From assembly GCF_004114955.1 (NCBI RefSeq), contig NZ_CP030053.1, positions 310,001 to 374,000 on the forward strand: a DNA stretch of 64,000 nucleotides, written 5' to 3'. Origin of the DNA: Bradyrhizobium guangzhouense. Lineage in GTDB: Bacteria; Pseudomonadota; Alphaproteobacteria; Rhizobiales; Xanthobacteraceae. The translations under genes and the position numbers were made by a program. The notes under the pieces are model-generated. The model worked only from the letters and a program-made list of their open reading frames with translations. It was not told the origin of the DNA and made no database searches. Within the stretch, counting starts at the first letter, position 1. Each line of letters starts with the position of its first letter. This document shows positions 1 to 8,877 of the stretch, in pieces.

Positions 1-843
1 CTGATTGACGGCACCATACGCAGCCGTCGCATCGGATCCAAAGCCGTTGACGAGGCCGAGCAATACCAGCTCGGCGATCGCCATCACGACCATACCGATC
101 GCACTGGGCAATCCAATGCCCAGAATCTGTCCGATCACGGCGCGGTTGAGCCTGATATGGCGCAGCAGAGCGATATCAGGCGCGAGCGCGTGCTTCTTCC
201 GCAGCAGATAGGCGCCGAGCACGAGCAGCGTCACGGCATTGCAGATCGCAGCCGCCCAGGCCGGGCTGGTGATGCCGAGCGCCGGCAGGCCGAAGGCGCC
301 GTGGATCAGCATCGGTGTCAGGATCAGGCCGATCGTCGTTGACAACGACAGCGCCAGCAGCGGTGTCACGGCATCACCGACGCCGCGGATCATTGCCGTC
401 ATCAGCAGGAAGGTGAAGCCGAGCGGCATCGTCAGCAGCATGACGCGGGCGTAGGCACTGGCAGGAGCGAGAATGTCCGCGGGCGTTGCGAGCGCGATCA
501 TCAATTGCCGGCTGAACAGGCCACCGATCAATCCCACCGATATTGCGAGCAGCAGGCCGACCGCGAGCGTCGTGCCTGCGACAATCTTGATCCTGTCGTG
601 CTTGCCAGCGCCGAAGGCCTGGCCGATCAGCACGGTGGCGCCCGTGCTCAGGCCCATGACGAAGGCGAACAGGAAGAAGAACACCGGAAAGAATGTCGAG
701 ACCGCTGCGAGCGCGTCGACGCCCATCATCTGGCCGAGATAGACGTTGCTGACGGTGCCGAACAGCGATTGCAGCGCGTTGCCCAGCATCAGCGGCGCGA
801 GGAAGCGCAGGAAGTTTTTCCAGGGAGGCTTTGGGGCGGACAT
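1..843 (-). CDS. MATE family efflux transporter (partial, C-terminus off window)
   Basis: Reading the minus strand from an ATG at 843 gives an open frame that runs off the left edge, so about 281 N-terminal residues are present. It begins MSAPKPPWKNFLRFLAPLML and continues with hydrophobic segments such as FFPVFFFLFAFVMGL and TGATVLIGQAFGAGK. This pattern of a Gly-rich GQ-x-FGAG loop between helices is typical of multidrug and toxic compound extrusion proteins, inner-membrane Na+ or H+ antiporters that export cationic compounds. The missing part should hold the second six-helix bundle. The substrate cannot be inferred. It is transcribed away from the DUF2239 gene, which lies about 90 bp upstream on the same strand. 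Confidence 0.85.
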   Translation of the reverse strand, partial: MSAPKPPWKNFLRFLAPLMLGNALQSLFGTVSNVYLGQMMGVDALAAVSTFFPVFFFLFAFVMGLSTGATVLIGQAFGAGKHDRIKIVAGTTLAVGLLLAISVGLIGGLFSRQLMIALATPADILAPASAYARVMLLTMPLGFTFLLMTAMIRGVGDAVTPLLALSLSTTIGLILTPMLIHGAFGLPALGITSPAWAAAICNAVTLLVLGAYLLRKKHALAPDIALLRHIRLNRAVIGQILGIGLPSAIGMVVMAIAELVLLGLVNGFGSDATAAYGAVNQ

Positions 844-931
844 GAGGTTGCCTTTCATCAGGGCGAGCAAAGCTGTTGCCGCGTGAGGCGCGGCTCGGCC
901 GTTGATGGGTGGTTGGAGAGCGGCGCGCGGC

Positions 932-1513
932 TTACGCGCGGTCGCTGTAGGCGAGCTTGACGATGTGGTCGCGAATGTCGGCCGGCCAGTCGGCAATCAG
1001 TGCGGTGAAGCGCCGCCGGTCATCTGCGAACAGTGCGCGCGAGGCTTCCTCGAACTGAGCGAGGTTGCCGGCCATGGTCGACATGAAATGATAGGCCGCA
1101 TCGCGCGCCTGCCGTTCGCGGTCCTTGTCGCCGCTCGCGCGCCTGGCCTCTTCGACGAGTTTTCGCAACGCGACCGATGCGCCGCCGGGCTGCGCATTGA
1201 GCCATTCCCAATGCCGCGGCAACAGCGTCACCTCGCGTGCGACGACGCCGAGCTTCGGCCGGCCGCGCCCGCGCGGCTCGGCCGGCGGCTCGGTTTCCTC
1301 GACCGGCGGCGGGATCTGCTTCGCCAGACGCGCCAGCACCTCGCGATCCCCGCCACGCAGATCGAAGTCGATCGATCGGCCCGTAGCGTCCGAGAAGATG
1401 ATGATGGTCTCGTTCGGCCGCGGCGCGACCCGTTTGACGACCAGCGCGACCTCTCCAGCCGGCCCGGACACCAGGCGGCGCTGCCCCTGGAAGGCGGTGA
1501 AAATCGTCTGCAT
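932..1513 (-). CDS. DUF2239 family protein
   Basis: This gene encodes a 193-residue soluble protein starting MQTIFTAFQGQRRLVSGPAG. I recognise it as DUF2239, a family of unknown function. The N-terminal half (about 1-75) contains a VALVVKR...IIIFSDATGR stretch. A Pro/Glu-rich linker with GRGRPKLG follows, then a helical C-terminal half with LLPRHWEWLNAQPGGASVALRKLV, which resembles a DNA-binding or protein-interaction helix pair. Upstream in-frame ATGs exist at 1522 and 1528. I chose 1513 because family members start close to the TAFQG motif. It is divergent from the glutathione S-transferase gene across a spacer with repeated CCGGGT motifs. Confidence 0.75.
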   Translation of the reverse strand: MQTIFTAFQGQRRLVSGPAGEVALVVKRVAPRPNETIIIFSDATGRSIDFDLRGGDREVLARLAKQIPPPVEETEPPAEPRGRGRPKLGVVAREVTLLPRHWEWLNAQPGGASVALRKLVEEARRASGDKDRERQARDAAYHFMSTMAGNLAQFEEASRALFADDRRRFTALIADWPADIRDHIVKLAYSDRA

Positions 1514-1547
1514 TGAAATCATTGCCATATTGACCACGTTGGCGATT

Positions 1548-1600
1548 TTAATATCCGGGTAAATAGCTGCCGTCAATATACCCGGGTGAAAATATCCGGC
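1548..1600. promoter_or_regulatory. repeated ATATCCGGGT-type motifs in a divergent promoter
   Basis: The spacer between DUF2239 and the GST gene contains ATATCCGGGTAAAT (1551-1564), ATATACCCGGGTGA (from 1576) and AAATATCCGG (ending at 1599). ACCCGGGT is a perfect 8-bp palindrome. Three related half-sites in about 50 bp between divergent genes look like binding sites for one regulator controlling both. The regulator is not in this window, and which family binds is unknown. Confidence 0.45.
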
Positions 1601-1676
1601 CGGCCGGCTCGACATTGTGTTCCCGGGCTGGCAGGTACTCGGCCGACCGACCACGCCCGCCTTTAAGGATTTCGCG

Positions 1677-2342
1677 ATGCTGACCGTCCATCACCTCAAC
1701 AATTCGCGTTCGCAGCGGGTGCTGTGGCTGCTCGAGGAGTTGGGCGTGCCCTACGAGATCGTGCGCTATCAGCGTCAGCCGGATATGCGCGCGCCGAAGG
1801 AGCTGCGTGCGATCCATCCGCTCGGCAAGTCGCCCGTCATCACAGATAACGGCAACACCATCGCCGAGTCAGGTGCGATCATCGAATATCTCGTCGCGAC
1901 TTACGGTAATGGCCGGTTGATCCCGCCGCCAAACACACCGGAGCGGCTGCGCTTTACCTATTGGCTGCATTACGCGGAAGGCTCTGCGATGTCGCCGCTG
2001 CTGCTCAAACTGCTGTTCACGCTGATGCCGAAGCGCGCACCCGCGCTGCTGCGTCCGCTGGTGCGCAAGGTCTCGAACCAGGCGCTCACCGCGCTGGTCA
2101 ATCCGCAGCTCAAGCAACACATGGATTATTGGGAGGGCGAACTCGCAAAGAGCGAATGGTTCGCCGGCAGCGAGTTCACCGCGGCAGATATCCAGATGAG
2201 CTTCCCGCTGGAAGCCGCGCAAGCGCGCGGCGGGCTGGAGCAGGGCCATCCCAAGGCGATGGCTTTCCTCGAGCGCATTCATGCGCGGCCGGCCTATGCG
2301 CGCGCTCTGGAAAAGGGCGGGCCGTATCAAGTGGGGCGGTAA
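1677..2342 (+). CDS. glutathione S-transferase family protein
   Basis: This 221-residue cytosolic protein begins MLTVHHLNNSRSQRVLWLLE. The start at 1677 is preceded by AAGGA at 1665-1669. The thioredoxin-fold N-terminal domain (about 1-80) carries SRSQRVLWLLEELG and the conserved ES pair in NTIAESGAIIEYL, which contacts the gamma-glutamyl part of glutathione. The rest is the all-helical C-terminal domain, with FTAADIQMSFPLE near residue 175. The family conjugates glutathione to electrophiles or serves as a peroxidase; the actual substrate is unknown. It is divergent from DUF2239 and probably shares regulation with it. Confidence 0.88.
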   Translation: MLTVHHLNNSRSQRVLWLLEELGVPYEIVRYQRQPDMRAPKELRAIHPLGKSPVITDNGNTIAESGAIIEYLVATYGNGRLIPPPNTPERLRFTYWLHYAEGSAMSPLLLKLLFTLMPKRAPALLRPLVRKVSNQALTALVNPQLKQHMDYWEGELAKSEWFAGSEFTAADIQMSFPLEAAQARGGLEQGHPKAMAFLERIHARPAYARALEKGGPYQVGR

Positions 2343-2372
2343 GCTTCCTCACCGCCCCGCGTCGATCACCTG

Positions 2373-3668
2373 TCAGTTCGCGTGCAGCACGCGCCCGCGT
2401 GTCTCCGGCAGTGCGAACGCCGCGATGAAGAACAGCGCGTAAGCCACCACCGCGAAGATCGCGATCGCATTGGCCAGTGACGTCGACGCGGACAGCGCGC
2501 CGACCAGGAACGGAAACAGCGCGCCGATGCCACGGCCGAAATTGTAGCAGAAGCCCTGGCCGGAGCCGCGTAGACGCGTCGGATAAAGCTCGGTCAGGAA
2601 CGCGCCGACCCCGGAGAAATAGCCCGACGCGAAGAAGCCGAGCGGGAAACCGAGCACCCACAGGATCTCGTTGGTGAGCGGCAGCTGCGTATAGAGCAGC
2701 ACCACGGCCATCGCGCCGATCGAGAAGATCAGGAACAGGTTGCGCCGTCCGATCCGGTCGGCAAGCCAGGCGCCGGTGAGATAGCCGATGAACGAGCCGA
2801 TGATCAGCGTCGAGAGATAGCCGGTCGAGCCGACGATCGACAGATGCCGCTCCTTGGTCAGGAACTGCGGCACCCAGAAGGTGATGGCGTAATAGCCACC
2901 CTGGCAGCCGGTCGCCATCAGCGATGCCAGCACCGTGGTCTTTGCGATCGGAAAGGTGAAGATCTCCCATAGCTTCGGATGACTGCCCGTTTCCGCGTGC
3001 TTGGCGCGCGCGGCGGCGGCGATCTCCGGCTCGGTGACGGAGCGGCGGATGTAGAACACCAGCAGCGCCGGCAGCGCGCCGACCACGAACATCCAGCGCC
3101 ACGCCGTCTCCGCCGGCATCACCGAAAACAGGATCGCCTGCGACAGCACGGCAAGGCCCCAGCCAACGGCCCAGCCCGATTGCACCGAGCCGACCGCGCG
3201 TCCGCGATATTGCGGCCGGATCGCCTCCCCCATCAGTACGGCGCCCGCGGCCCATTCGCCGCCGAAGCCGAGACCGAGCACGGCACGTGCGATCAACAGC
3301 TGCTCGAAATTCTGCACGACCGCGCAGACCAGCGAGAAGAACGAGAACCAGATGATGGTGATCTGGAGCGTCCTGACCCGGCCGATGTGGTCGGACAGGT
3401 AGCCACCGAGCCAGCCGCCGATGGCGGACGCCAGCAGCGTCACCGTGCCGGCTAGACCTGCAGAGGCCGCATCGACCTTCCAGAGCACGATGATGGTGCC
3501 GATCACCAGCGGGTAGATCATGAAGTCCATGCCGTCGAGTGCCCAGCCGGACGCGCAGGCCCAGAAGGTTCGGCGCTCGGCGACGTTCATGTCGCGATAG
3601 AAAGCAAGAAGGCTGGTGTCCTCGATCTCGGCGCGCTCGATGCGCTGGAGCGGATCGGCTGTCGTCAT
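2373..3668 (-). CDS. MFS transporter, aromatic acid/metabolite:H+ symporter type
   Basis: This 431-residue integral membrane protein has 12 predicted helices. The signature GGWLGGYLSDHIGRVRTLQ follows helix 2 (MFS motif A) and its repeat AWLADRIGRRNLFLIF lies in the second half. LDGMDFMIYPLVIGTI in helix 1, with the acidic DGMD, is characteristic of AAHS/sugar-type symporters that take up small carboxylic acids. LPETRGRVL at the C-terminus is the usual end motif. It lies downstream of, and in the same direction as, the gamma-glutamyltranspeptidase gene. The substrate is unknown. Confidence 0.85.
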   Translation of the reverse strand: MTTADPLQRIERAEIEDTSLLAFYRDMNVAERRTFWACASGWALDGMDFMIYPLVIGTIIVLWKVDAASAGLAGTVTLLASAIGGWLGGYLSDHIGRVRTLQITIIWFSFFSLVCAVVQNFEQLLIARAVLGLGFGGEWAAGAVLMGEAIRPQYRGRAVGSVQSGWAVGWGLAVLSQAILFSVMPAETAWRWMFVVGALPALLVFYIRRSVTEPEIAAAARAKHAETGSHPKLWEIFTFPIAKTTVLASLMATGCQGGYYAITFWVPQFLTKERHLSIVGSTGYLSTLIIGSFIGYLTGAWLADRIGRRNLFLIFSIGAMAVVLLYTQLPLTNEILWVLGFPLGFFASGYFSGVGAFLTELYPTRLRGSGQGFCYNFGRGIGALFPFLVGALSASTSLANAIAIFAVVAYALFFIAAFALPETRGRVLHAN

Positions 3669-3763
3669 GTGCGTTTCCCCGGCAAATTCTTTTGGCTGGC
3701 CGGTGGTAGCACGCGCGGCGGCCGGCGCAAGCCAGTGCGCGCCGTTGTGCCATGCGGGAGCGG

Positions 3764-5515
3764 TTACTGTCCCGCCGCCGCCGCACCGCGCGTGCGCGGA
3801 TCGGGCGCCCCGAGTGGGCCGTTCGGCGTCACGGCAATCGAATTGGCTGACGTTTGTCCCATCGGCTCGACAATGAGATGGTCCATCGCCTTCAACTCGA
3901 ACAGCACGTCGTCTGGAAAGCCGTGTTCGACGCGCACTTCATCCGGGAGCCATTGATGATGCAGCCGCGGCGCGGCCACGGCGGCCGCGACGTCCATCTT
4001 GTAGTCGAGCACGTTGACGATCACCTGGAGCACGGTCGAGATGATACGGCTGCCGCCGGGCGAGCCCGTCACCAGCACCGGCTTGCCATCCTTCAGGACG
4101 ATGGTCGGCGACATCGAAGATAACGGCCGCTTGCCGGGCCCGGGCAGATTGGGCTCGTATCCGACGAGGCCATAGGCATTGGAGGCGCCGACCGCCGCGG
4201 TGAAATCGTCGAGCTCGTTGTTGAGCAGCACGCCGGTGCCGTCGGCAACCAGGCCGACGCCGTAGCTGAAGTTCAGCGTGTAGGTGTTGCTGACGGCGTT
4301 GCCGCGGCTGTCGACCACCGAGAAATGCGTGGTGTTGCTGCCCTCGCGTGGCGACGTTGCCGCGGAAACGAGATCCTTGGACGGCGTGGCGCGCTCGGTC
4401 GAAATCCCTGCGCGTAGCTTCGCGGCATAGTCCTTCGCAATGAGCCGATCGATCGGCGCGTTGACGAAGGCGGGATCGCCGAGATAGCGCGCGCGATCGG
4501 CGTAGGCGCGTTTCATGGCTTCGATCAGCAGATGCAGAGACGCCGGCGAGCCCTGCTTCAGATCGGCGAGCTGAAAGCCTTCGAGAATGTTGAGCGTCTC
4601 GACCAGCACGATGCCGCCGGACGACGGCAGCGGCATCGAGACAATGTCGTAGCCGCGATAGGTTCCGTGCACCGGGGTGCGGATCACCGGCTGATAGGCC
4701 TTCAGATCGGCCGGCGTCATGATGCCGCCGGCATCGGTCACGGACCTCGCGATCTTTTCAGCCACCGGCCCCTCGTAGAAGCCGCGCGGTCCTTGCGCCG
4801 CGATGCTCGCCAGCGTGTCGGCAAGATCGCTCTGCACCAGCCTGTCGCCTTCACCAAACGGCGTGCCATCGGGCTTTGCGAAAATCCGGGCTGACGATGG
4901 AAAGCGTGCCAGCCGCGGGTACCCGCCGGGCAGCGTATCGGCGATGTCGTCGGTGACGATAAATCCATCGCGGGCAAGCTTGATCGCAGGCTCGAGCAAC
5001 TGCGCCAGCGTAAATTGACCCGAGCCGTATTTCTCCAGCGCCATGGCCAGGCCCGCGACCGTGCCGGGCACGCCGATGCCGAGCCCGGAATCACGCGATT
5101 TGGCGGCGTCGGGCTTGCCGTCGGGCCCGAGGAAAATCTGCGCCGTGGTCGCCGCGGGTGCGGTCTCGCGATAGTCGATTGCGACATCCTCATTGCGTTC
5201 GGCCGAATGGATCACCATGAAGCCGCCACCGCCGATATTGCCGGCGCGCGGATACGTCACCGCCATCGCGAAGCCGGTTGCGACGGCCGCGTCGACGGCA
5301 TTGCCGCCACGCCGCAAGATGTCGGCGCCGACCTGCGCTGAGATCTTCTCTTGCGCCACCACCATGCCATGCTCGGCGGGGATGGCGTGCACGGTGTCAA
5401 GCGCGGGCGGCACATACGCCCGCCGCGCATCCTGAGCGGTCGCCGATGCGAGGCCAAACGCCAGAGTGGCGATCAGTCCGAAAAAAGCACGTCGTGTCGA
5501 AAATGACGCCATCAT
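3764..5515 (-). CDS. ggt: gamma-glutamyltranspeptidase
   Basis: The product (583 residues from the ATG at 5515) starts with a signal-like segment, MMASFSTRRAFFGLIATLAF, ending near ASATAQ, so a periplasmic enzyme is expected. Ntn-hydrolase features include RRGGNAVDAAVATGFAM near the N-terminus and EGSNTTHFSVVD, where the first Thr of TTHFS is the residue at which the proenzyme cleaves itself and the nucleophile of the mature enzyme. PLSSMSPTIVLKDG and GSPGGSRI follow as expected. It hydrolyses or transfers the gamma-glutamyl group of glutathione and related amides. A further in-frame start at 5533 (MLGGNLMM...) exists but would extend past the signal peptide. Confidence 0.92.
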   Translation of the reverse strand: MMASFSTRRAFFGLIATLAFGLASATAQDARRAYVPPALDTVHAIPAEHGMVVAQEKISAQVGADILRRGGNAVDAAVATGFAMAVTYPRAGNIGGGGFMVIHSAERNEDVAIDYRETAPAATTAQIFLGPDGKPDAAKSRDSGLGIGVPGTVAGLAMALEKYGSGQFTLAQLLEPAIKLARDGFIVTDDIADTLPGGYPRLARFPSSARIFAKPDGTPFGEGDRLVQSDLADTLASIAAQGPRGFYEGPVAEKIARSVTDAGGIMTPADLKAYQPVIRTPVHGTYRGYDIVSMPLPSSGGIVLVETLNILEGFQLADLKQGSPASLHLLIEAMKRAYADRARYLGDPAFVNAPIDRLIAKDYAAKLRAGISTERATPSKDLVSAATSPREGSNTTHFSVVDSRGNAVSNTYTLNFSYGVGLVADGTGVLLNNELDDFTAAVGASNAYGLVGYEPNLPGPGKRPLSSMSPTIVLKDGKPVLVTGSPGGSRIISTVLQVIVNVLDYKMDVAAAVAAPRLHHQWLPDEVRVEHGFPDDVLFELKAMDHLIVEPMGQTSANSIAVTPNGPLGAPDPRTRGAAAAGQ

Positions 5516-5612
5516 CAAATTTCCGCCAAGCATTCGGGCCAGTTCAAACGCGTCGTAACAATGCTATACGGTTTGCGCAAAGCGAGGCAAAACTGTTTGT
5601 GATGAGGACTGC

Positions 5613-7001
5613 GTGATGACGACGATCGCCCCGGATGCGCGCCTGGCCGGCGCCCCGCGGACTTATCCGCCGCGCGCCGCCGTCATCAGCTGGATCTTCT
5701 TCGATTGGGCCGCGCAGCCCTATTTCACCCTGGTCACGACCTTCGTGTTCGCGCCCTATTTTGCCACCAGCGTGGCGTCCGATCCGGCCACTGGCCAGTC
5801 GCTCTGGGGGTTTGCGATGGCAGCAGCTGGCATGGCGATTGCGCTGTTGTCCCCGGTGCTTGGCGCCATCGCGGATGCTTCGGGCCGCCGCAAGCCGTGG
5901 ATCGCCGCGTTCGGCGCAGTTCTGGTGGTGGCTTCGTGCGCGCTGTGGATCGGCAAGCCTGGCGATCACGCCATCATTCCGCCGTTGCTCATCGCCGTTG
6001 CACTTGCCAGCGTCGGCGCGGAATTCGCCACCGTCTTCAACAATGCGATGATGCCGACGCTGGTGCCACCGGAGCGCATCGGCCGGCTCTCCGGCACCGG
6101 GTGGGCCACGGGTTACATCGGCGGCATCGTCAGCCTGATCATCGTGCTCGGCTTCTTTGCCGCCAATCCCGAGACCGGCCGCACGCTGCTTGGCTTCACG
6201 CCGCTGTTTGGGCTCGATCCCGCCACTCACGAAGGCGATCGTGCCGCGGGACCGTTGACCGGACTTTGGTTCATCGTCTTCGTGACGCCGATGTTCCTGT
6301 TTACGCCGGATTATCCGGCGAAGCTTCCGGTTCGCGCGGCGTTGCGTGAAGGACTGGCTGACCTCAAGCAATCGCTGAAGGATCTGCCGCAGCAGAAATC
6401 GCTCGCCGCGTTTCTGCTGGCCAACATGATCTACACGGATGGTCTTGTCTCGCTGTTCGCGTTCGGCGGCATCTATGCGGCCGGCACCTTCGGCTGGCAT
6501 ACGATTCAGATCGGCACGTTCGGAATCATCCTCGCCATCGCCGGCACCTTTGGTGCCTGGCTTGGTGGCAAGCTCGATGATCATCTCGGTCCGAAGCGCG
6601 TCATCGCCGGCAGCATGCTGATCCTGCTGCTCTCGGTCGCGGCGATCCTCCTCGTCGACAAGGACAGCATACTGTTCGTCAAGGTCGCGCCGCCGGTGCC
6701 GGGCGGGCCAATGTTCGGCGCCGCCGCCGAGCGCGCCTATATCGTGCTCGGCTGTCTCATCGGCGCGGCCGGGGGCCCGCTTCAGGCGGCCTCGCGCACG
6801 CTGTTGATCCGGCTCGCGCCGAAGGATCGCATCGCGCAGTACTTTGGCTTGTTCGCGCTGACCGGGAAGGTGACGTCCTTCATCGGGCCGCTGCTGATCG
6901 GCGTGATCACCGCGGCCACCGCGAGCCAGAAGGCCGGCATGGCCGTGCTGGTGGCGTTTTTCGTGACGGGATTTGGGTTGTTGATGCGGGTGCGGGAGTA
7001 G
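5613..7001 (+). CDS. UMF1 family MFS transporter
   Basis: This 462-residue membrane protein has about 12 helices. [20 protein letters not shown] at the N-terminus is characteristic of the UMF1/Atg22-like branch of the major facilitator superfamily, as is [20 protein letters not shown] after helix 4. Family members in bacteria are mostly uncharacterised; the yeast relative exports vacuolar amino acids. The gene is divergent from ggt with about 100 bp between the starts. An extra ATG (MMTT) lies one codon in. Substrate unknown. Confidence 0.85.
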   Translation: MMTTIAPDARLAGAPRTYPPRAAVISWIFFDWAAQPYFTLVTTFVFAPYFATSVASDPATGQSLWGFAMAAAGMAIALLSPVLGAIADASGRRKPWIAAFGAVLVVASCALWIGKPGDHAIIPPLLIAVALASVGAEFATVFNNAMMPTLVPPERIGRLSGTGWATGYIGGIVSLIIVLGFFAANPETGRTLLGFTPLFGLDPATHEGDRAAGPLTGLWFIVFVTPMFLFTPDYPAKLPVRAALREGLADLKQSLKDLPQQKSLAAFLLANMIYTDGLVSLFAFGGIYAAGTFGWHTIQIGTFGIILAIAGTFGAWLGGKLDDHLGPKRVIAGSMLILLLSVAAILLVDKDSILFVKVAPPVPGGPMFGAAAERAYIVLGCLIGAAGGPLQAASRTLLIRLAPKDRIAQYFGLFALTGKVTSFIGPLLIGVITAATASQKAGMAVLVAFFVTGFGLLMRVRE

Positions 7002-7023
7002 CCGCACCACGCAATCCCATCCC

Positions 7024-7109
7024 CGTCATTGCGAGGAGCGAAGCGACGAAGCAATCCAGACTGCATCTGCGGAAAGATCCTGGATTGCTTCGCTTCGCTC
7101 GCAATGACG
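7024..7109. repeat. palindromic dispersed repeat between convergent genes
   Basis: CGTCATTGCGAGGAGCGAAG opens at 7024 and its complement closes at 7109 (CTTCGCTCGCAATGACG); both arms contain GCAATCCAG/CTGGATTGC. The arms are 30-36 bp around a roughly 20-bp loop. It sits between the convergent UMF1 gene and purH and could form a long hairpin serving as a bidirectional terminator. The design matches REP/RPE elements common in Bradyrhizobium. Confidence 0.8.
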
Positions 7110-7119
7110 TGTTGATAGA

Positions 7120-8712
7120 TCAGTGCCTGAAGTGCCGCGTGCCCGTGAACACCATGGCGATGCCGTGCTCGTCGGCGGCCTTGATCACCTCGTCATCGCG
7201 CATCGAGCCGCCGGGCTGCACCACTGCGGTGGCACCGGCCTCGATGCAGGCGAGCATGCCGTCGGCGAAGGGGAAGAACGCATCCGACGCGACCACCGAG
7301 CCCTTGGTCAGCGGCTCGGCAAGCTTCAACTCGTTCGCTGCATCCTGGGCCTTGCGTGCCGCGATCCGTGCCGAATCCACGCGGCTCATCTGGCCGGCGC
7401 CGATGCCAACGGTGGCGAGATCCTTGGCGTAGATGATGGTGTTGGACTTGACGTGCTTTGCCACCCGGAAGGCGAATTTCAAGTCACGCATTTCAGCATC
7501 CGTCGGTGCGCGCTTGGTGACGACCTTGAACGTCATGTCGTCGACCACCGCGTTGTCGCGGCTCTGCACCAGCAGGCCGCCCGCGACGGTCTTCGCGGTC
7601 AGGCCCGGCGCGCGCGGGTCGGGCAGGCTGCCCGCGAGCAGGAGGCGCAGATTCTTGCGCGCACCGATGATGGCGATCGCCTCTTCGCTGGCGTCAGGCG
7701 CGATGATCACCTCGGTGAAGATCTTGGTGATCTCGCGCGCAGTATCGGCATCGAGTGGCCGGTTCATCGCGATGATGCCGCCGAACGCCGAGGTGGAGTC
7801 GCAGGCCAGCGCCTTGCGATAGGCCTCGACGAGGTTTGCGCCTTCGGCGACGCCGCAGGGATTGGCGTGCTTGACGATCACGCAGGCGGCGGTGCGCTTG
7901 GTGTCGAACTCGCCGATGCACTCGTAGGCGGCATCGGTGTCGTTGATGTTGTTGTAGGAGAGCTCCTTGCCCTGGAGCTGCCGTGCGGTCGAGACGCCCG
8001 GCCGCTTGTCGGGCGTGGCGTAGAACGCCGCGGTCTGGTGCGGGTTCTCGCCGTAGCGCAGCGACTGGATCAGCTTGCCGCCGAAGGCGCGGAAGTCGGG
8101 GGCATCGATCTCGAGCTGCCGGTTGAACCAGTTCGAGATCGCAGCGTCGTAAGCGGCTGTGCGCGCATAGGCCTTCGCGGCGAGGCGGCGACGCAGCTTC
8201 AGCGTGGTCGCGCCGTTGTTGGCGGCAAGCTCGTCGAGTACGGCCTTGTAGTCGTCCGCTTCGACCACGACGGCGACGTCGTCATGGTTCTTCGCTGCGG
8301 CGCGGATCATTGCGGGGCCGCCGATGTCGATATTCTCGATGCAGTCCTCAAAGCCCGCGCCTTTGTCGACGGTCGCTTCGAACGGATAGAGATTGACGAC
8401 GAGGAGGTCGATCGGCGCGATGCCATGCGTCTTCATCGCTTCGGCGTGTTCCTTGTTGTCGCGGATCGCGAGCAGGCCGCCATGCACCTTCGGATGCAGC
8501 GTCTTGACGCGGCCGTCCATCATCTCGGGGAAGCCGGTGAGATCGGAGACGTCCTTCACCTTGAGGCCGGCCGCGGCGATCGCTTTCGCGGTGCCGCCGG
8601 TCGAGACCAGCTCGACGTCATGCGCGGCAAGCGCCTTGGCGAACTCGATCAGGCCTGATTTGTCGGAGACGGAGAGAAGGGCGCGGGTGACGCGGCGGGG
8701 ATGGTCAGTCAT
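7120..8712 (-). CDS. purH: bifunctional AICAR transformylase / IMP cyclohydrolase
   Basis: This 530-residue cytosolic enzyme catalyses the last two steps of de novo purine synthesis: formylation of AICAR with 10-formyl-THF, then ring closure to IMP. The N-terminal MGS-like cyclohydrolase domain (about 1-195) carries [27 protein letters not shown] and [13 protein letters not shown]. The AICARFT domain follows with the LRYGENPHQ motif and the catalytic KHANPCG lysine-histidine pair. The C-terminus GSMRDDEVI...[11 protein letters not shown] is standard. I chose the ATG at 8712 (MTDHPRRV); the longer 8718 start is TTG. Confidence 0.96.
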   Translation of the reverse strand: MTDHPRRVTRALLSVSDKSGLIEFAKALAAHDVELVSTGGTAKAIAAAGLKVKDVSDLTGFPEMMDGRVKTLHPKVHGGLLAIRDNKEHAEAMKTHGIAPIDLLVVNLYPFEATVDKGAGFEDCIENIDIGGPAMIRAAAKNHDDVAVVVEADDYKAVLDELAANNGATTLKLRRRLAAKAYARTAAYDAAISNWFNRQLEIDAPDFRAFGGKLIQSLRYGENPHQTAAFYATPDKRPGVSTARQLQGKELSYNNINDTDAAYECIGEFDTKRTAACVIVKHANPCGVAEGANLVEAYRKALACDSTSAFGGIIAMNRPLDADTAREITKIFTEVIIAPDASEEAIAIIGARKNLRLLLAGSLPDPRAPGLTAKTVAGGLLVQSRDNAVVDDMTFKVVTKRAPTDAEMRDLKFAFRVAKHVKSNTIIYAKDLATVGIGAGQMSRVDSARIAARKAQDAANELKLAEPLTKGSVVASDAFFPFADGMLACIEAGATAVVQPGGSMRDDEVIKAADEHGIAMVFTGTRHFRH

Positions 8713-8877
8713 GAGCAAGATCCTCTGCTAACGGAGTGTCTATGCCCAGGCGCGCGGCGGATATGTGTCGCGCTTCCCGATGGTGCTCCATCCAAGGTCG
8801 CCAGTCGCGCGAACGAGCGCTCGATAGCAGCTTTCGGGCCTGTTCTCAACGGGTAGATAGGGCCGGATCTCGCCTGT

